DNA of 64,000 nt from Cetobacterium_A somerae (lineage in GTDB: Bacteria > Fusobacteriota > Fusobacteriia > Fusobacteriales > Fusobacteriaceae). Numbering within the stretch: the first letter of the stretch is position 1; each line of letters opens with the position of its first letter. The DNA is taken from the NCBI RefSeq assembly GCF_044784365.2, contig NZ_CP173065.2; one strand, given 5' to 3'. The notes under the pieces are model-generated. The model ran no database searches. It saw only the letters and a list, made by a program, of their open reading frames with translations, and was not told where the DNA came from. Positions 34,681 to 43,285 of this stretch are shown here, piece by piece. Both the position numbers and the translations under genes were made by a program.

Positions 34681-35277
34681 ATGACTATGATTGAAAAAGA
34701 AGATATAATTTTAGCACAAAACGGAGATGAAGAATCAATTGAAAAAATTATCAAAGAGTATCAAGGAGCAATCTATAAAAATAATCGTTCATTTTTTCTT
34801 AAAGGTGGAGATAGTGACGATTTAATGCAAGAAGGATTAATAGGTCTTATTAAAGCTATTAAATCTTACGACGAAACTAGGAACGCGTGTTTTAGTACTT
34901 TTGCAAATCTTTGTATTAGAAGACAAATGATTACAGCTGTTAAAAATCATAACTCTGATAAATACAAAAATCTAAATCTTGCAATGCAAGGTGAAGGTTA
35001 TTCTGCACAAGAGGAAAGTATTCATTACTCGCGTCCTTCTCTAGGATTTTATTCACCTGAAGATATCTTTTTAGGTAAAGAGTTAGTTAATCTTCTAACT
35101 GGTTTCCTTGAAGAAAATCTAAGTACTCTAGAGAAAAAAGTTTTTACGTATTTATGCAAAGAGTATACTTATGTTGAGATTGCTGATTTTTTAAATGAAC
35201 CTCCAAAAAAAATAGACAATACTATTCAAAGAATTAAAAAGAAAATTTTAACTTATCTGGGTTCTTACTCAAAGTAA
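34681..35277 (+). CDS. sigH: SigH-like sigma-70 family sigma factor
   Basis: The 198-residue protein has region 2 (about 20-100) with the core-binding and -10-reading stretch DDLMQEGLIGLIKAIKSYD and FSTFANLCIRRQM, and region 4 (about 140-195), with the helix-turn-helix YTYVEIADFLNEPPKKIDNTIQR. Regions 1 and 3 are missing. Length and sequence resemble Firmicute SigH (about 210-218 residues), more than ECF factors. In Fusobacteria, which do not sporulate, SigH homologues have been tied to competence-type genes. No anti-sigma gene is adjacent. The start uses a GGGGG-type ribosome site. Confidence 0.85.
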   Translation: MTMIEKEDIILAQNGDEESIEKIIKEYQGAIYKNNRSFFLKGGDSDDLMQEGLIGLIKAIKSYDETRNACFSTFANLCIRRQMITAVKNHNSDKYKNLNLAMQGEGYSAQEESIHYSRPSLGFYSPEDIFLGKELVNLLTGFLEENLSTLEKKVFTYLCKEYTYVEIADFLNEPPKKIDNTIQRIKKKILTYLGSYSK

Positions 35278-35280
35278 ATA

Positions 35281-35312
35281 AAAAGAAGGAGAGCAATTAC
35301 TCTCCTTCTTTT
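35281..35312. terminator. Bidirectional terminator between sigH and proS
   Basis: A 13-bp inverted repeat AAAAGAAGGAGAG / CTCTCCTTCTTTT with a 6-base loop between convergent genes. Confidence 0.88.
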
Positions 35313-35318
35313 TATTTA

Positions 35319-37028
35319 TTAGTACTGCTTCATTAATTCTTTTACTTTTGAAACAACTTCATCTTTAGAAACTTCTAAAGTTTCATTAGTTCTTCTAATT
35401 TTTAACTCAACAATTCCTTCAGCTGCTTTTTTACCAGCTACAACTTTAAATGGATATCCAATTAAATCTCCATCTTTAAATTTAAATCCAATTCTTTCAT
35501 CTCTATCATCTAAAGCTACATCTATGCAACTGTCTTGGAAATTTTTATAAATCTCTTCTGCTAATGCCACTTGCTCTTCAGATTTCATATTTGCTGGTAT
35601 TACTTCAACTACAAATGGAGCTATTGCTGATGGCCAAATAATTCCATTTTCATCATTGTTTTGCTCTATTGCTGATGCCATAGTTCTAGAAACTCCTATT
35701 CCATAACATCCCATCTCCATAATTTGACTCTTTCCATTTTCATCTAAGAATGATGCATTTAATGCTTTAGAGTATTTATCTCCTAGTTTAAATATATGTC
35801 CACTTTCAATTCCTCTTGCACTTGCAAGCTCTCCTCCACACTTAGGACACTTTTCTCCAACTACTACCGTTCTTACATCAGCAACTACTTCTGCTTCATA
35901 GTCTCTTCCATAATTAACGTTTATATAGTGTGTATCTAATTTATTTCCACCTGCTGTGTGATTAGATATTCCTACAATACTCTTATCAGCTATAACTTTT
36001 ATTTTTGTTAAATCAGCACCAACTGGTCCTATAAATCCTTTTATTAATCCTAAATCCTCAATTTCTGAGTCAGTTAGTAATACAACATCTATCGTATCAA
36101 TTATATTTTTTAGCTTAACTTCATTAACTTCGAAGTCTCCTCTTATAAGAACCATATAAACATCATCTGTTACGACATCTTTATACATCATAGCTTTTAC
36201 AGTTTGCTCTACAGGTACATTTAAATATTCCACAACATCAACAATTTTTGATACGTTTGGCGTATCTACTAATTTAATATCTAAAGTTTCAGCTTTTGGT
36301 AACTCAACTATTGTACTTGTTGCTGTTTCAACGTTTGCTGCATAATCACATGATGTACAGTAAATGATTTCGTCCTCTCCTGACTCTGCTAGAACATGAA
36401 ACTCTTGTGATCCGCTTCCACCAATTGCTCCTGAATCTGCTTCAACTGCTCTAAATTTAAGTCCACATCTTTCAAATACTCTTGTATAAGCAGCTTTCAT
36501 ATTTTCAAATTCTTCATCTAAAGACTCTTTACTAGCATGGAATGAGTATGCGTCTTTCATCATAAACTCTCTTCCTCTCATAAGTCCAAATCTAGGTCTT
36601 CTCTCATCTCTGAATTTAGTTTGAATTTGATATAAGTTTAATGGTAAAGACTTATAAGATGATATATCATTTCTAATAATATCTGTTATTACCTCTTCAT
36701 GAGTTGGTCCTAATGCAAACTCTCTTGAATGTCTGTCTTGAATTCTCATCATTTCAGCACCCATTACATCCCATCTTCCACTTTCTTTCCAAAGTTCCGC
36801 TGGTTGTAACACTGGCATGAATATCTCTTGAGCTCCTGCTCTATCCATCTCTTCTCTTACAATGTTTTCAACTTTTTTTAAAGCTTTTAAACCTAAAGGA
36901 AGGTATGTATAAACTCCACTTGCTAATCTTTTGATCATTCCTGATCTAAGTAATAATTTATGACTTATTACTTCTGCCTCTTTAGGAGTTTCCTTAAGAG
37001 TTTTTACATAATATTTACTTAATCTCAT
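35319..37028 (-). CDS. proS: Prolyl-tRNA synthetase (bacterial type)
   Basis: ProS charges tRNA-Pro. I start at ATG 37028: the longer GTG start at 37040 would lie in the GGAGG ribosome site. The product is 569 residues, beginning MRLSKYYVKTLKE, the typical start. Class II motifs are visible (motif 2 near FRDERRPRFGLMRGREF; motif 3 near CYGIGVSRTMASAIEQ), with the YbaK-like editing domain inserted between them (about 230-380), and an anticodon-binding C-terminal domain. This is the long bacterial form. Confidence 0.97.
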   Translation of the reverse strand: MRLSKYYVKTLKETPKEAEVISHKLLLRSGMIKRLASGVYTYLPLGLKALKKVENIVREEMDRAGAQEIFMPVLQPAELWKESGRWDVMGAEMMRIQDRHSREFALGPTHEEVITDIIRNDISSYKSLPLNLYQIQTKFRDERRPRFGLMRGREFMMKDAYSFHASKESLDEEFENMKAAYTRVFERCGLKFRAVEADSGAIGGSGSQEFHVLAESGEDEIIYCTSCDYAANVETATSTIVELPKAETLDIKLVDTPNVSKIVDVVEYLNVPVEQTVKAMMYKDVVTDDVYMVLIRGDFEVNEVKLKNIIDTIDVVLLTDSEIEDLGLIKGFIGPVGADLTKIKVIADKSIVGISNHTAGGNKLDTHYINVNYGRDYEAEVVADVRTVVVGEKCPKCGGELASARGIESGHIFKLGDKYSKALNASFLDENGKSQIMEMGCYGIGVSRTMASAIEQNNDENGIIWPSAIAPFVVEVIPANMKSEEQVALAEEIYKNFQDSCIDVALDDRDERIGFKFKDGDLIGYPFKVVAGKKAAEGIVELKIRRTNETLEVSKDEVVSKVKELMKQY

Positions 37029-37082
37029 CTTATCCTCCACTTTTTTTAATTAATTTTACCTCATATTCTATCATAACCTCTT

Positions 37083-39146
37083 TTAAGAGGTCAAACTTTT
37101 GTTAAACTTTTCATCAATATCCCATTGTAGAACTTGATTATTTATTTTACCTTTATTTTCTTTTAAGTATTCCATACAAATATCTTTAACTAACTTTATT
37201 GTTTTAACATCATGAACTATATCTATAAATTTCAAGTCACTCAATCCACTTTGCTTTACCCCAAAAATTTCTCCAGCTTTCCTTAATCTTAAATCTTCCT
37301 CTGCTATTTTAAATCCGTCTTCAGTACTTTCTAAAACTTTAAGTCTTGCTGCTGAATTATCATTTTCTGTATTGGAAAGTAAGAAACAATAAGATTGATG
37401 TTCTCCTCTTCCAACTCTCCCTCTAAGTTGATGTAGGGTTGCTAGCCCAAAACGTTCAGAGTTTGTTATTACCATTATACTTGAGTTAGGAACGTTTACT
37501 CCAACCTCAATAACTAAAGTAGAAACTAGTATATCTAATTTATTATTTTTAAAGAGATGCATAACTTCATCTTTTTCTTTATTCTTCATTCTTCCATGCA
37601 AAATTCCAACTCTATATCCTGGTAAGTTTTTTAAAACTTCATTATACAACTCCTCTGTGGATTTGGCTGAAAGCTTTTCACTTTCATCTATTAAAGAAGC
37701 TACAAAATATGCTTGACGTCCCTCTTTTAATTTTTTATCTATGAAGTGATACATCTTTTCTTCATCCTCTTCTTCACTAATCCATTTAGTTTTTATAGGT
37801 TTTCTTCCAGGAGGTAACTCATCTATTACTGCTACATCCAAATCTCCATATATACTCAAAGCTAAAGATCTTGGAATAGGAGTTGCACTCATAACAATAA
37901 GGTTTGCTAAAACACCTTTATCTCTAAGTCTTTTTCTTTGTAAAACTCCAAATCTGTGCTGTTCATCTATAACTATTAATCCTAATTTTTGAAATTCAAC
38001 ACTATCCTCTATTATAGCATGAGTTCCTACTACAATATTTGTTTCCCCTGTTTTTATTCTACCTAACAATTCAATTTTCTTCTTTCCTTTTACGCTTCCT
38101 GTTAAAAGTTCAACTTTTACCCCTAACAATTCTAAAGTCTCATAAATAGAAAGGTAATGTTGCGTTGCTAAAATCTCTGTTGGAGCCATCAAAACTCCCT
38201 GATAACCGTTTTCTACCATATATAAAAGAAGTAGTACAACAACTATTGTTTTTCCGCTTCCTACATCTCCCTGAATTAAATAATTTATTATTTTTCCAGC
38301 ATTTATACCTTTATATATCTCTGTTATAACTTTTTTTTGAGCAGTTGTTAGTGAAAAAGGTAAACTTTCTAAAAACTTTGAAACTAACTTTTTATTTCCC
38401 TCAATTTCATATAGTCCAGCATTAGTTAAATCTATCTCAAAACGCTTTTGAAGTATTCCCATCTCCAATATTAAAAGTTCTTCTATTGCAAAACGCCTTT
38501 TTGCTTCCTCTAAATTTCTTGGATTTGTTGGATAATGAATCTCTTTTAAAGCATTTTTTCTATTCATAAGTTTATATTTTTTTATTATTTCATCTGGTAT
38601 ATTTTCTTGAAATATATCTAAATAATTTTTTAACGCCTCTTTTAAAACTCTTCTTAAACTGTTTTGATTCAAGTCTTTTATAGCGCTGTAAATAGGTAAT
38701 ATTTCTCCAGTATTTTCTTGTCCTTTATACAATTTAAACTCTGGATTTACCATTTGAAATGTATATCCTCTTTTTACATTTCCTATAAAAATATATTCTT
38801 CTCCTATTTTTAAACTATTTCTTAAATAAGGCCTTTGAAACCATACAACTTCGAGAACTCCTGTTCCGTCATTTACTGTTGCTTTTATCATTTTCATTCC
38901 TGTTCTTGTAGGAGGAGCAGATATATTCATTATATTTCCTTTTAATACAACATATTCATCCCCTCGTAATTCACCTATTTTTTTAATATTTGTTCTGTCG
39001 TCATAAGCTCTCGGAAAATAATATATTAGGTCATAGAGTGTTTCTATATTTAATTTTTTCAACTTCGAATATGTTGCACTCGAAACTCCCTTTATATTAA
39101 AAAGTTCTATCTCTTTATAAATATCTTTATATATCTTAATCACCAC
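37083..39146 (-). CDS. recG: ATP-dependent DNA helicase RecG
   Basis: RecG regresses stalled replication forks and Holliday junctions. The 687-residue protein has the N-terminal wedge/OB domain, Walker A GDVGSGKT, the DEQHRFGV box, and helicase motifs QLRGRVGRGEHQSYC. Length is typical. The start used here is a GTG-like or ATG codon at 39146 with an upstream AAGGTGGTG site, so a start a few codons later is possible. Confidence 0.96.
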   Translation of the reverse strand: MVIKIYKDIYKEIELFNIKGVSSATYSKLKKLNIETLYDLIYYFPRAYDDRTNIKKIGELRGDEYVVLKGNIMNISAPPTRTGMKMIKATVNDGTGVLEVVWFQRPYLRNSLKIGEEYIFIGNVKRGYTFQMVNPEFKLYKGQENTGEILPIYSAIKDLNQNSLRRVLKEALKNYLDIFQENIPDEIIKKYKLMNRKNALKEIHYPTNPRNLEEAKRRFAIEELLILEMGILQKRFEIDLTNAGLYEIEGNKKLVSKFLESLPFSLTTAQKKVITEIYKGINAGKIINYLIQGDVGSGKTIVVVLLLLYMVENGYQGVLMAPTEILATQHYLSIYETLELLGVKVELLTGSVKGKKKIELLGRIKTGETNIVVGTHAIIEDSVEFQKLGLIVIDEQHRFGVLQRKRLRDKGVLANLIVMSATPIPRSLALSIYGDLDVAVIDELPPGRKPIKTKWISEEEDEEKMYHFIDKKLKEGRQAYFVASLIDESEKLSAKSTEELYNEVLKNLPGYRVGILHGRMKNKEKDEVMHLFKNNKLDILVSTLVIEVGVNVPNSSIMVITNSERFGLATLHQLRGRVGRGEHQSYCFLLSNTENDNSAARLKVLESTEDGFKIAEEDLRLRKAGEIFGVKQSGLSDLKFIDIVHDVKTIKLVKDICMEYLKENKGKINNQVLQWDIDEKFNKSLTS

Positions 39147-39275
39147 CTTTTTTTAATTATAACATACTTATATATCCTTTTGTACAATTTATAATGCGTT
39201 TTGTATTTTTGTAACAAACCCTCTTAAAACAAGGCTTTGTGAAAAATATTTCTTCATATTTTTTGTAATTTTTGT

Positions 39276-39304
39276 TTGACATTTTTTAGATTTTAATATA
39301 TCAT
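39276..39304 (+). promoter_or_regulatory. Promoter for the c-di-GMP riboswitch transcript
   Basis: TTGACA (39276-39281) and TATCAT (39299-39304) are 17 bases apart. Transcription would begin near 39311, just before the aptamer. Confidence 0.7.
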
Positions 39305-39318
39305 TATTATATAATATA

Positions 39319-39390
39319 AATCGGCAAAGTAGGGGAAATCCTATGACGCAAAACTATAGGGTCTTTAAAATGACAGCCAGTTGCAGTTAC
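39319..39390 (+). promoter_or_regulatory. Cyclic di-GMP-I (GEMM) riboswitch aptamer
   Basis: The GEMM-I consensus blocks appear in order: CGGCAAAG, a GAAA-capped hairpin (AGGGGAAATCCT), TGACGCAAAACTATAGGGTCT, and ACAGCCAGTTGC, which is the tetraloop-receptor and P1 closing strand. The 3' strand (GCCAGTTGCA) is also the 5' arm of the terminator that follows, so ligand binding should prevent termination and turn the gene on. The ON direction is an inference from the overlap. Confidence 0.88.
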
Positions 39391-39435
39391 ATTTTGGTTA
39401 AACCAAAATATAAGTGCAACTGGCTTTTGTATTTT
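39376..39435 (+). terminator. Riboswitch-controlled intrinsic terminator
   Basis: GCCAGTTGCA (39376-39385) pairs perfectly with TGCAACTGGC (39415-39424), and inside it ATTTTGG pairs with CCAAAAT. A T-rich tract (TTTTGTATTTT) follows. It lies between the aptamer and the gene start. Confidence 0.85.
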
Positions 39436-39469
39436 ATAAACTTTATGAAATTACGGGAGGGAACAAATT

Positions 39470-39910
39470 ATGAAAAAATTATTAATACTTTTATCTTTAA
39501 CTACAGCTATGACAGCTTTTGGAAACAACAATACAAATCCTGCTAATATGAATGTATCTGCTACTATTATGGAAACTTTAACAGTTAGGGTTGATCAACC
39601 TGCTGAATTTGGAAAAATTGCTAAAGGAACTTCTGGAAATACTGCTATTGGAAGATTTTCTGTAAAAGGTCAGGGAAACAATCAAGCTAAAATTACAATT
39701 TCCGGATTAACAAATAATGGTAAATTAACTCTAAGAAATATAAGTGGAGCAACTATTTCGGCAGATGTTGATCATACTGAAGAGACTTTATCTCTTAAAC
39801 ATGACGAATTTGTTGCTGCAACTCCAATTAGATTCACTTTAAATGTTCCAGATAATCAACAAACTGGATTATACGAAGGAAATGTTACAATCCAAGCAAG
39901 ATATAACTAA
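39470..39910 (+). CDS. Secreted DUF4402/pilin-like protein under c-di-GMP control
   Basis: The 146-residue protein has a signal peptide (MKKLLILLSLTTAMTAFG) and then a single all-beta, Ig-like domain with no cysteines. The pattern of an N-terminal strand ending in a FGKIAKG-like turn, a glycine-rich middle (FSVKGQGNN) and a final GLYEGNVTIQARYN strand resembles DUF4402 and CFA/I- or WxL-type surface proteins, so a fimbrial or matrix subunit is the best guess. It stands alone, with no chaperone or usher gene beside it. The GGGAGGG ribosome site is at 39455-39461. Regulation by c-di-GMP points to a surface-lifestyle role. Confidence 0.78.
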   Translation: MKKLLILLSLTTAMTAFGNNNTNPANMNVSATIMETLTVRVDQPAEFGKIAKGTSGNTAIGRFSVKGQGNNQAKITISGLTNNGKLTLRNISGATISADVDHTEETLSLKHDEFVAATPIRFTLNVPDNQQTGLYEGNVTIQARYN

Positions 39911-39915
39911 AAAAT

Positions 39916-39945
39916 AAAAACTGAGGAAATTACTCCTCAGTTTTT
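39916..39945. terminator. Bidirectional terminator after the secreted protein gene
   Basis: Arms CTGAGGA / TCCTCAG extended by A/T pairs, with T on the plus side, between convergent genes. Confidence 0.85.
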
Positions 39946-41265
39946 TTATGCTACAGATACCTCTACTTTTTCATTTTTCTTAGGTAATATCAGGTTCATC
40001 ACAACTGCTAAAGTTCCAGCTACAACAAATCCTGAATCTGTAAATATATATCTTATACTTTCAGGGAATGCCTCAATTACTCCTGGAACTAATCCTATTC
40101 CATACCCTAGTCCCAGCGAAACTGCTAATATAACTGCATTTCTTCCTTCTAGTGGTTCTTGATTTATAAGATTTATTCCACTAATTGAAATCATAGAAAA
40201 AATCATCACCAAACTTCCACCTATAACACTTTGAGGAACTAATGTAAAAGCTGCTGCAACCTTTGGTATAAATGCACTTACTACTAAAAACATTGCTCCT
40301 ATCCCTACAACAAATCGACTCATTACTCCTGTCATAGCAATTATACCTGTATTTTGACTAAATGATGTTGTTGGCAATACTGAAAATATAGTTGCAAATG
40401 CACTCCCTATTCCATCACATATTATTCCACCTTTAAGCTCACTATCTTTCAATTCTCTCTTAGCGCCACCCATTGTAATTCCTGACATATCTCCCATCGT
40501 CTCTATAGCAGACACTACAAACATCATCACCATAGGGATAATTGCCTCTATATGAAATGAATACCCAAAAGAAAATGGTCTCGGTACACTTACTATATCT
40601 GCTTGTAAAAGTGGAGTTATATCTATCTTTCCCATTAAAAAGGCTATTACTGTCCCCACTATAGTTCCTATAAAAATCGCTCCTGAACTTGTTACACCCT
40701 TTGTAAACTCCTTAAAAAATATTACTACTGCTAAAACTATTGTTCCCAAAATTAGATTCTCTTTCGATGCAAAATCAGGTGCTCCATATCCTCCAGCAAA
40801 ACTATTTATTCCAACTGGTAAAAGGTATAATCCTATAGCTAATATTACAGTTCCTGTAACTATTGGTGGAAAAAATTTTCTTATTCTCTTCATATGAAAC
40901 CCTAGAAAAGCTTCGAAAATTCCTCCTATTAATGCTGCTCCTAAAACCCCTTCATATCCAAATTTGCTAGCTACCGATATAGCTACCGGTGCAAAAGAAA
41001 AGTTTGTTCCTACAACTACGGGCAGTTTAGCTCCCATAGGTCCTAATGTGTAAACCTGTACCAAAGTATTTAATCCCGCTACAAGTATTGTTGCTTGTAT
41101 TAAGTTTATTTTTATATCTTGAGCAAACCCAAGTATTCCAGCAACTATTATTATAGGAGTTATATTCCCCATAAACATTGCCATAATGTGTTGTAAACCT
41201 AAAGGAATCGCCGTATTTAAATCTGGCACTCCATTTAAGTCATAAGGTGATTTGTTTCTCTGCAT
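39946..41265 (-). CDS. NCS2-family purine permease (xanthine/guanine/uracil type)
   Basis: The protein has about 14 membrane helices and the NCS2 motifs LGLQHIMAMFMGNITP, SAIETMGDMSGIT and QNTGIIAMTGVMSR. I start at ATG 41265 (439 residues), because a GGAGG site overlaps the alternative ATG at 41283. The family exchanges nucleobases with protons. The guanine-type riboswitch upstream indicates a purine (guanine, hypoxanthine or xanthine), not uracil. Ligand-based repression fits uptake of the same base. Confidence 0.92.
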   Translation of the reverse strand: MQRNKSPYDLNGVPDLNTAIPLGLQHIMAMFMGNITPIIIVAGILGFAQDIKINLIQATILVAGLNTLVQVYTLGPMGAKLPVVVGTNFSFAPVAISVASKFGYEGVLGAALIGGIFEAFLGFHMKRIRKFFPPIVTGTVILAIGLYLLPVGINSFAGGYGAPDFASKENLILGTIVLAVVIFFKEFTKGVTSSGAIFIGTIVGTVIAFLMGKIDITPLLQADIVSVPRPFSFGYSFHIEAIIPMVMMFVVSAIETMGDMSGITMGGAKRELKDSELKGGIICDGIGSAFATIFSVLPTTSFSQNTGIIAMTGVMSRFVVGIGAMFLVVSAFIPKVAAAFTLVPQSVIGGSLVMIFSMISISGINLINQEPLEGRNAVILAVSLGLGYGIGLVPGVIEAFPESIRYIFTDSGFVVAGTLAVVMNLILPKKNEKVEVSVA

Positions 41266-41296
41266 ATTTAAAATTTCCTCCATATTTTAAATAAAA

Positions 41297-41327
41297 AAGC
41301 ATAGACTCATGGATAGAATCTATGCTT
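41297..41327 (-). terminator. Expression-platform terminator of the guanine riboswitch
   Basis: AAGCATAGA / TCTATGCTT form a 9-bp stem, followed on the minus strand by a T run. The loop side (TTCTATCC) can pair with the 3' strand of P1 (GGGTAGAA), giving an antiterminator. Confidence 0.85.
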
Positions 41328-41343
41328 AAATGCAGTCAGTTCT

Positions 41344-41412
41344 ACCCATAGTGTCTTCATTTACGGTAAAGACGTAGAAACTATTGGACCATATTTCCAA
41401 AAATATATGAGT
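41344..41412 (-). promoter_or_regulatory. Purine riboswitch aptamer, guanine type
   Basis: The minus strand has the core AATATGGTCCAATAGTTTCTAC, given here in pieces: AATATGG, AGTTTCTAC and ACCGTAAAT, then ACTATGGGT. P1 arms ACTCATA / TATGGGT pair. The discriminating base is C in ACTATG, as in guanine aptamers; adenine aptamers have T. OFF control is expected. Confidence 0.9.
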
Positions 41413-41434
41413 ATGTTTTTTATTGTTTTTTATT

Positions 41435-42181
41435 TTACAGTTGCTCTAATAACTCATCTGATATATCAAAGTTTGAATAAACATCATTTACATCATCTAA
41501 ATCATCTAAACCTTCATATAATGCCATTACCTTTTTAGCAGTCTCTAAATCAGTAATTTGTACTTTATTATCTGGAATCATTGCAACTTCAGCTTCAGTT
41601 ACATTATAACCAGCTTTTTTTAACTCTTCTGCTACTGCATTACAGTCTGCTGAATCTGTTAAAACAGTAAACTCTCCATCTTCCTCTTTAACATCTTCTG
41701 CTCCAGCTTCTAAAGCGGCCATCATTAGCTCATCTGCATCTACACCTTCAGCTGCAACTATGATTTCTCCCTTTCTTTGGAACATCCAAGATACAGCTCC
41801 ATCTGTTCCTAAATTTCCATTTCTTCTAGAAAAAGTTGCTCTAACTTCTGAAGCTGATCTATTTTTATTATCTGTTACAACTTCAACTATGAAAGCTGTC
41901 CCTTCTGGACCATACCCTTCATATCTAATTTCCATATAATCTACACCATCAAGTTCACCAGTACCTTTTTTAATAGCTCTCTCAAGGTTATCTTTTGGCA
42001 TATTAGCAGCTTTTGCTTTATCTATTGCAAGTCTTAATCTAGGATTAAAGTTTGGATCTCCTCCAGCTTCCTTCGCTGCGATTGTTAACTCTTTTCCTAA
42101 TTTTGTGAATAGCTTTCCTCTTTTAGCGTCTTGAGCACCTTTTCTATGCTTTATATTAGACCATTTACTATGTCCTGCCAC
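41435..42181 (-). CDS. yebC: YebC/PmpR family protein
   Basis: The 248-residue protein starts MAGHSKWSNIKHRKGAQDAKRGKLF, the family signature (shown here only as AGHSKWSNIKHRKGAQDAKR), with three domains and the acidic C-terminus. The family has been described as DNA-binding regulators (PmpR) and, in its YebC types, as factors that help ribosomes through proline-rich stretches; which applies here is open. Confidence 0.95.
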   Translation of the reverse strand: MAGHSKWSNIKHRKGAQDAKRGKLFTKLGKELTIAAKEAGGDPNFNPRLRLAIDKAKAANMPKDNLERAIKKGTGELDGVDYMEIRYEGYGPEGTAFIVEVVTDNKNRSASEVRATFSRRNGNLGTDGAVSWMFQRKGEIIVAAEGVDADELMMAALEAGAEDVKEEDGEFTVLTDSADCNAVAEELKKAGYNVTEAEVAMIPDNKVQITDLETAKKVMALYEGLDDLDDVNDVYSNFDISDELLEQL

Positions 42182-42231
42182 AAAAACTCCTCCTTATTTT
42201 TTAAATATCTTTTTAAATTTTATCATAACCA

Positions 42232-43284
42232 CTATTTTTTTTCAATATATTTGGGTACAAGCTCCATTTTTTCCCTTACTTTTTCTAAAACAATATCTGG
42301 AGTAATTAATCTATACTTTTCTTCATACGATAAATTATCATATGTTTTATCTGAAAGTACATCTTTTGGCTCTATCCCCTCATGCCTTTTATTATCTCTT
42401 GAAAGCCAATCTCTTTTACTTGAACCTGGACTAAATATAGAGAAGCTTGGAATGTCTATAGCTTGAGCTAAATGTCTAGGTCCACCTTCATTTCCTACAA
42501 ATATGTCACAATTAGACAATAATGCTCCCAACTCTCTTATACTTTTTGTATTTATATCTGATATTATTCTTTTATCCCAATTTAACTCTTCATGAAACTT
42601 TTTAGCAAACTCTTTTTCATTTGGTGAGTAATATAAAATAATTTGACAATCGAATTCATCTAATATTTTTTTTGCTAACTCTTTCATTAAATCTATAGGA
42701 TAAACTTTACTTTCTCTTCTAGAATTTATAGCTAAAGGTATTATTATTTTGTTAAAATCCACTCCAGCTTCTTTCATTCTTTTTCTTAAATCATTTTTTT
42801 CTTCTGATAAAAATGTTAAAGAGTAATTTTTATCTAGTTTTACATCTACTCCATCATCGATAAGTGGTTTTAACATTTTTAAAAACTTTTCAGCTTTATC
42901 AAATTCACTTGAAGGTTCCGGTATACTATGTGTATATGTATACCCTCTTTTTGGTTTCCATCTTCCTATTTTATACTTTGCTTTCCTAGAAAATAATGTA
43001 AAGGCTTCACTTTTAGGTGTAGACATTATATCAATAACTATATCATAATCGGTTCTTGTTACATTCCAAACTTTTTTTAAATATTTAAATGGATTTTTTT
43101 GCTCATCTTTTGATATAGATATAACTTTATTTAAATAATCTTGGTGTTCAAATAATGGTGCAACGTGATCATATAATACATAATCAACTTTTGCATCTGG
43201 ATACGTTTCCTTTAAACTTTTACATATTACAGAAGATAATATCGCATCACCAATTTGTTTAAACCTTACTACTAAAATTTTCAT
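42232..43284 (-). CDS. Glycosyltransferase family 9, ADP-heptose-type LPS transferase
   Basis: I start at ATG 43284, which follows a GAGGGG site, giving 350 residues (MKILVVRFKQIGDAILSS). The N-terminal IGDAI loop and the C-terminal FVGNEGGPRHLAQAIDIPSFSIFSPG are the GT9 hallmarks of WaaC/WaaF/RfaF proteins that add heptose to the lipopolysaccharide core. That indicates an LPS-bearing diderm. The exact sugar is not visible. It follows the degenerate UDG gene with a 1-base gap. Confidence 0.9.
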   Translation of the reverse strand: MKILVVRFKQIGDAILSSVICKSLKETYPDAKVDYVLYDHVAPLFEHQDYLNKVISISKDEQKNPFKYLKKVWNVTRTDYDIVIDIMSTPKSEAFTLFSRKAKYKIGRWKPKRGYTYTHSIPEPSSEFDKAEKFLKMLKPLIDDGVDVKLDKNYSLTFLSEEKNDLRKRMKEAGVDFNKIIIPLAINSRRESKVYPIDLMKELAKKILDEFDCQIILYYSPNEKEFAKKFHEELNWDKRIISDINTKSIRELGALLSNCDIFVGNEGGPRHLAQAIDIPSFSIFSPGSSKRDWLSRDNKRHEGIEPKDVLSDKTYDNLSYEEKYRLITPDIVLEKVREKMELVPKYIEKK

Positions 43285-43285
43285 A

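Noticed and set aside
39343..39546. Open frame of 67 codons over the leader of the secreted protein
   Set aside because: It covers the c-di-GMP aptamer and terminator and overlaps the real gene in another frame; no ribosome site.
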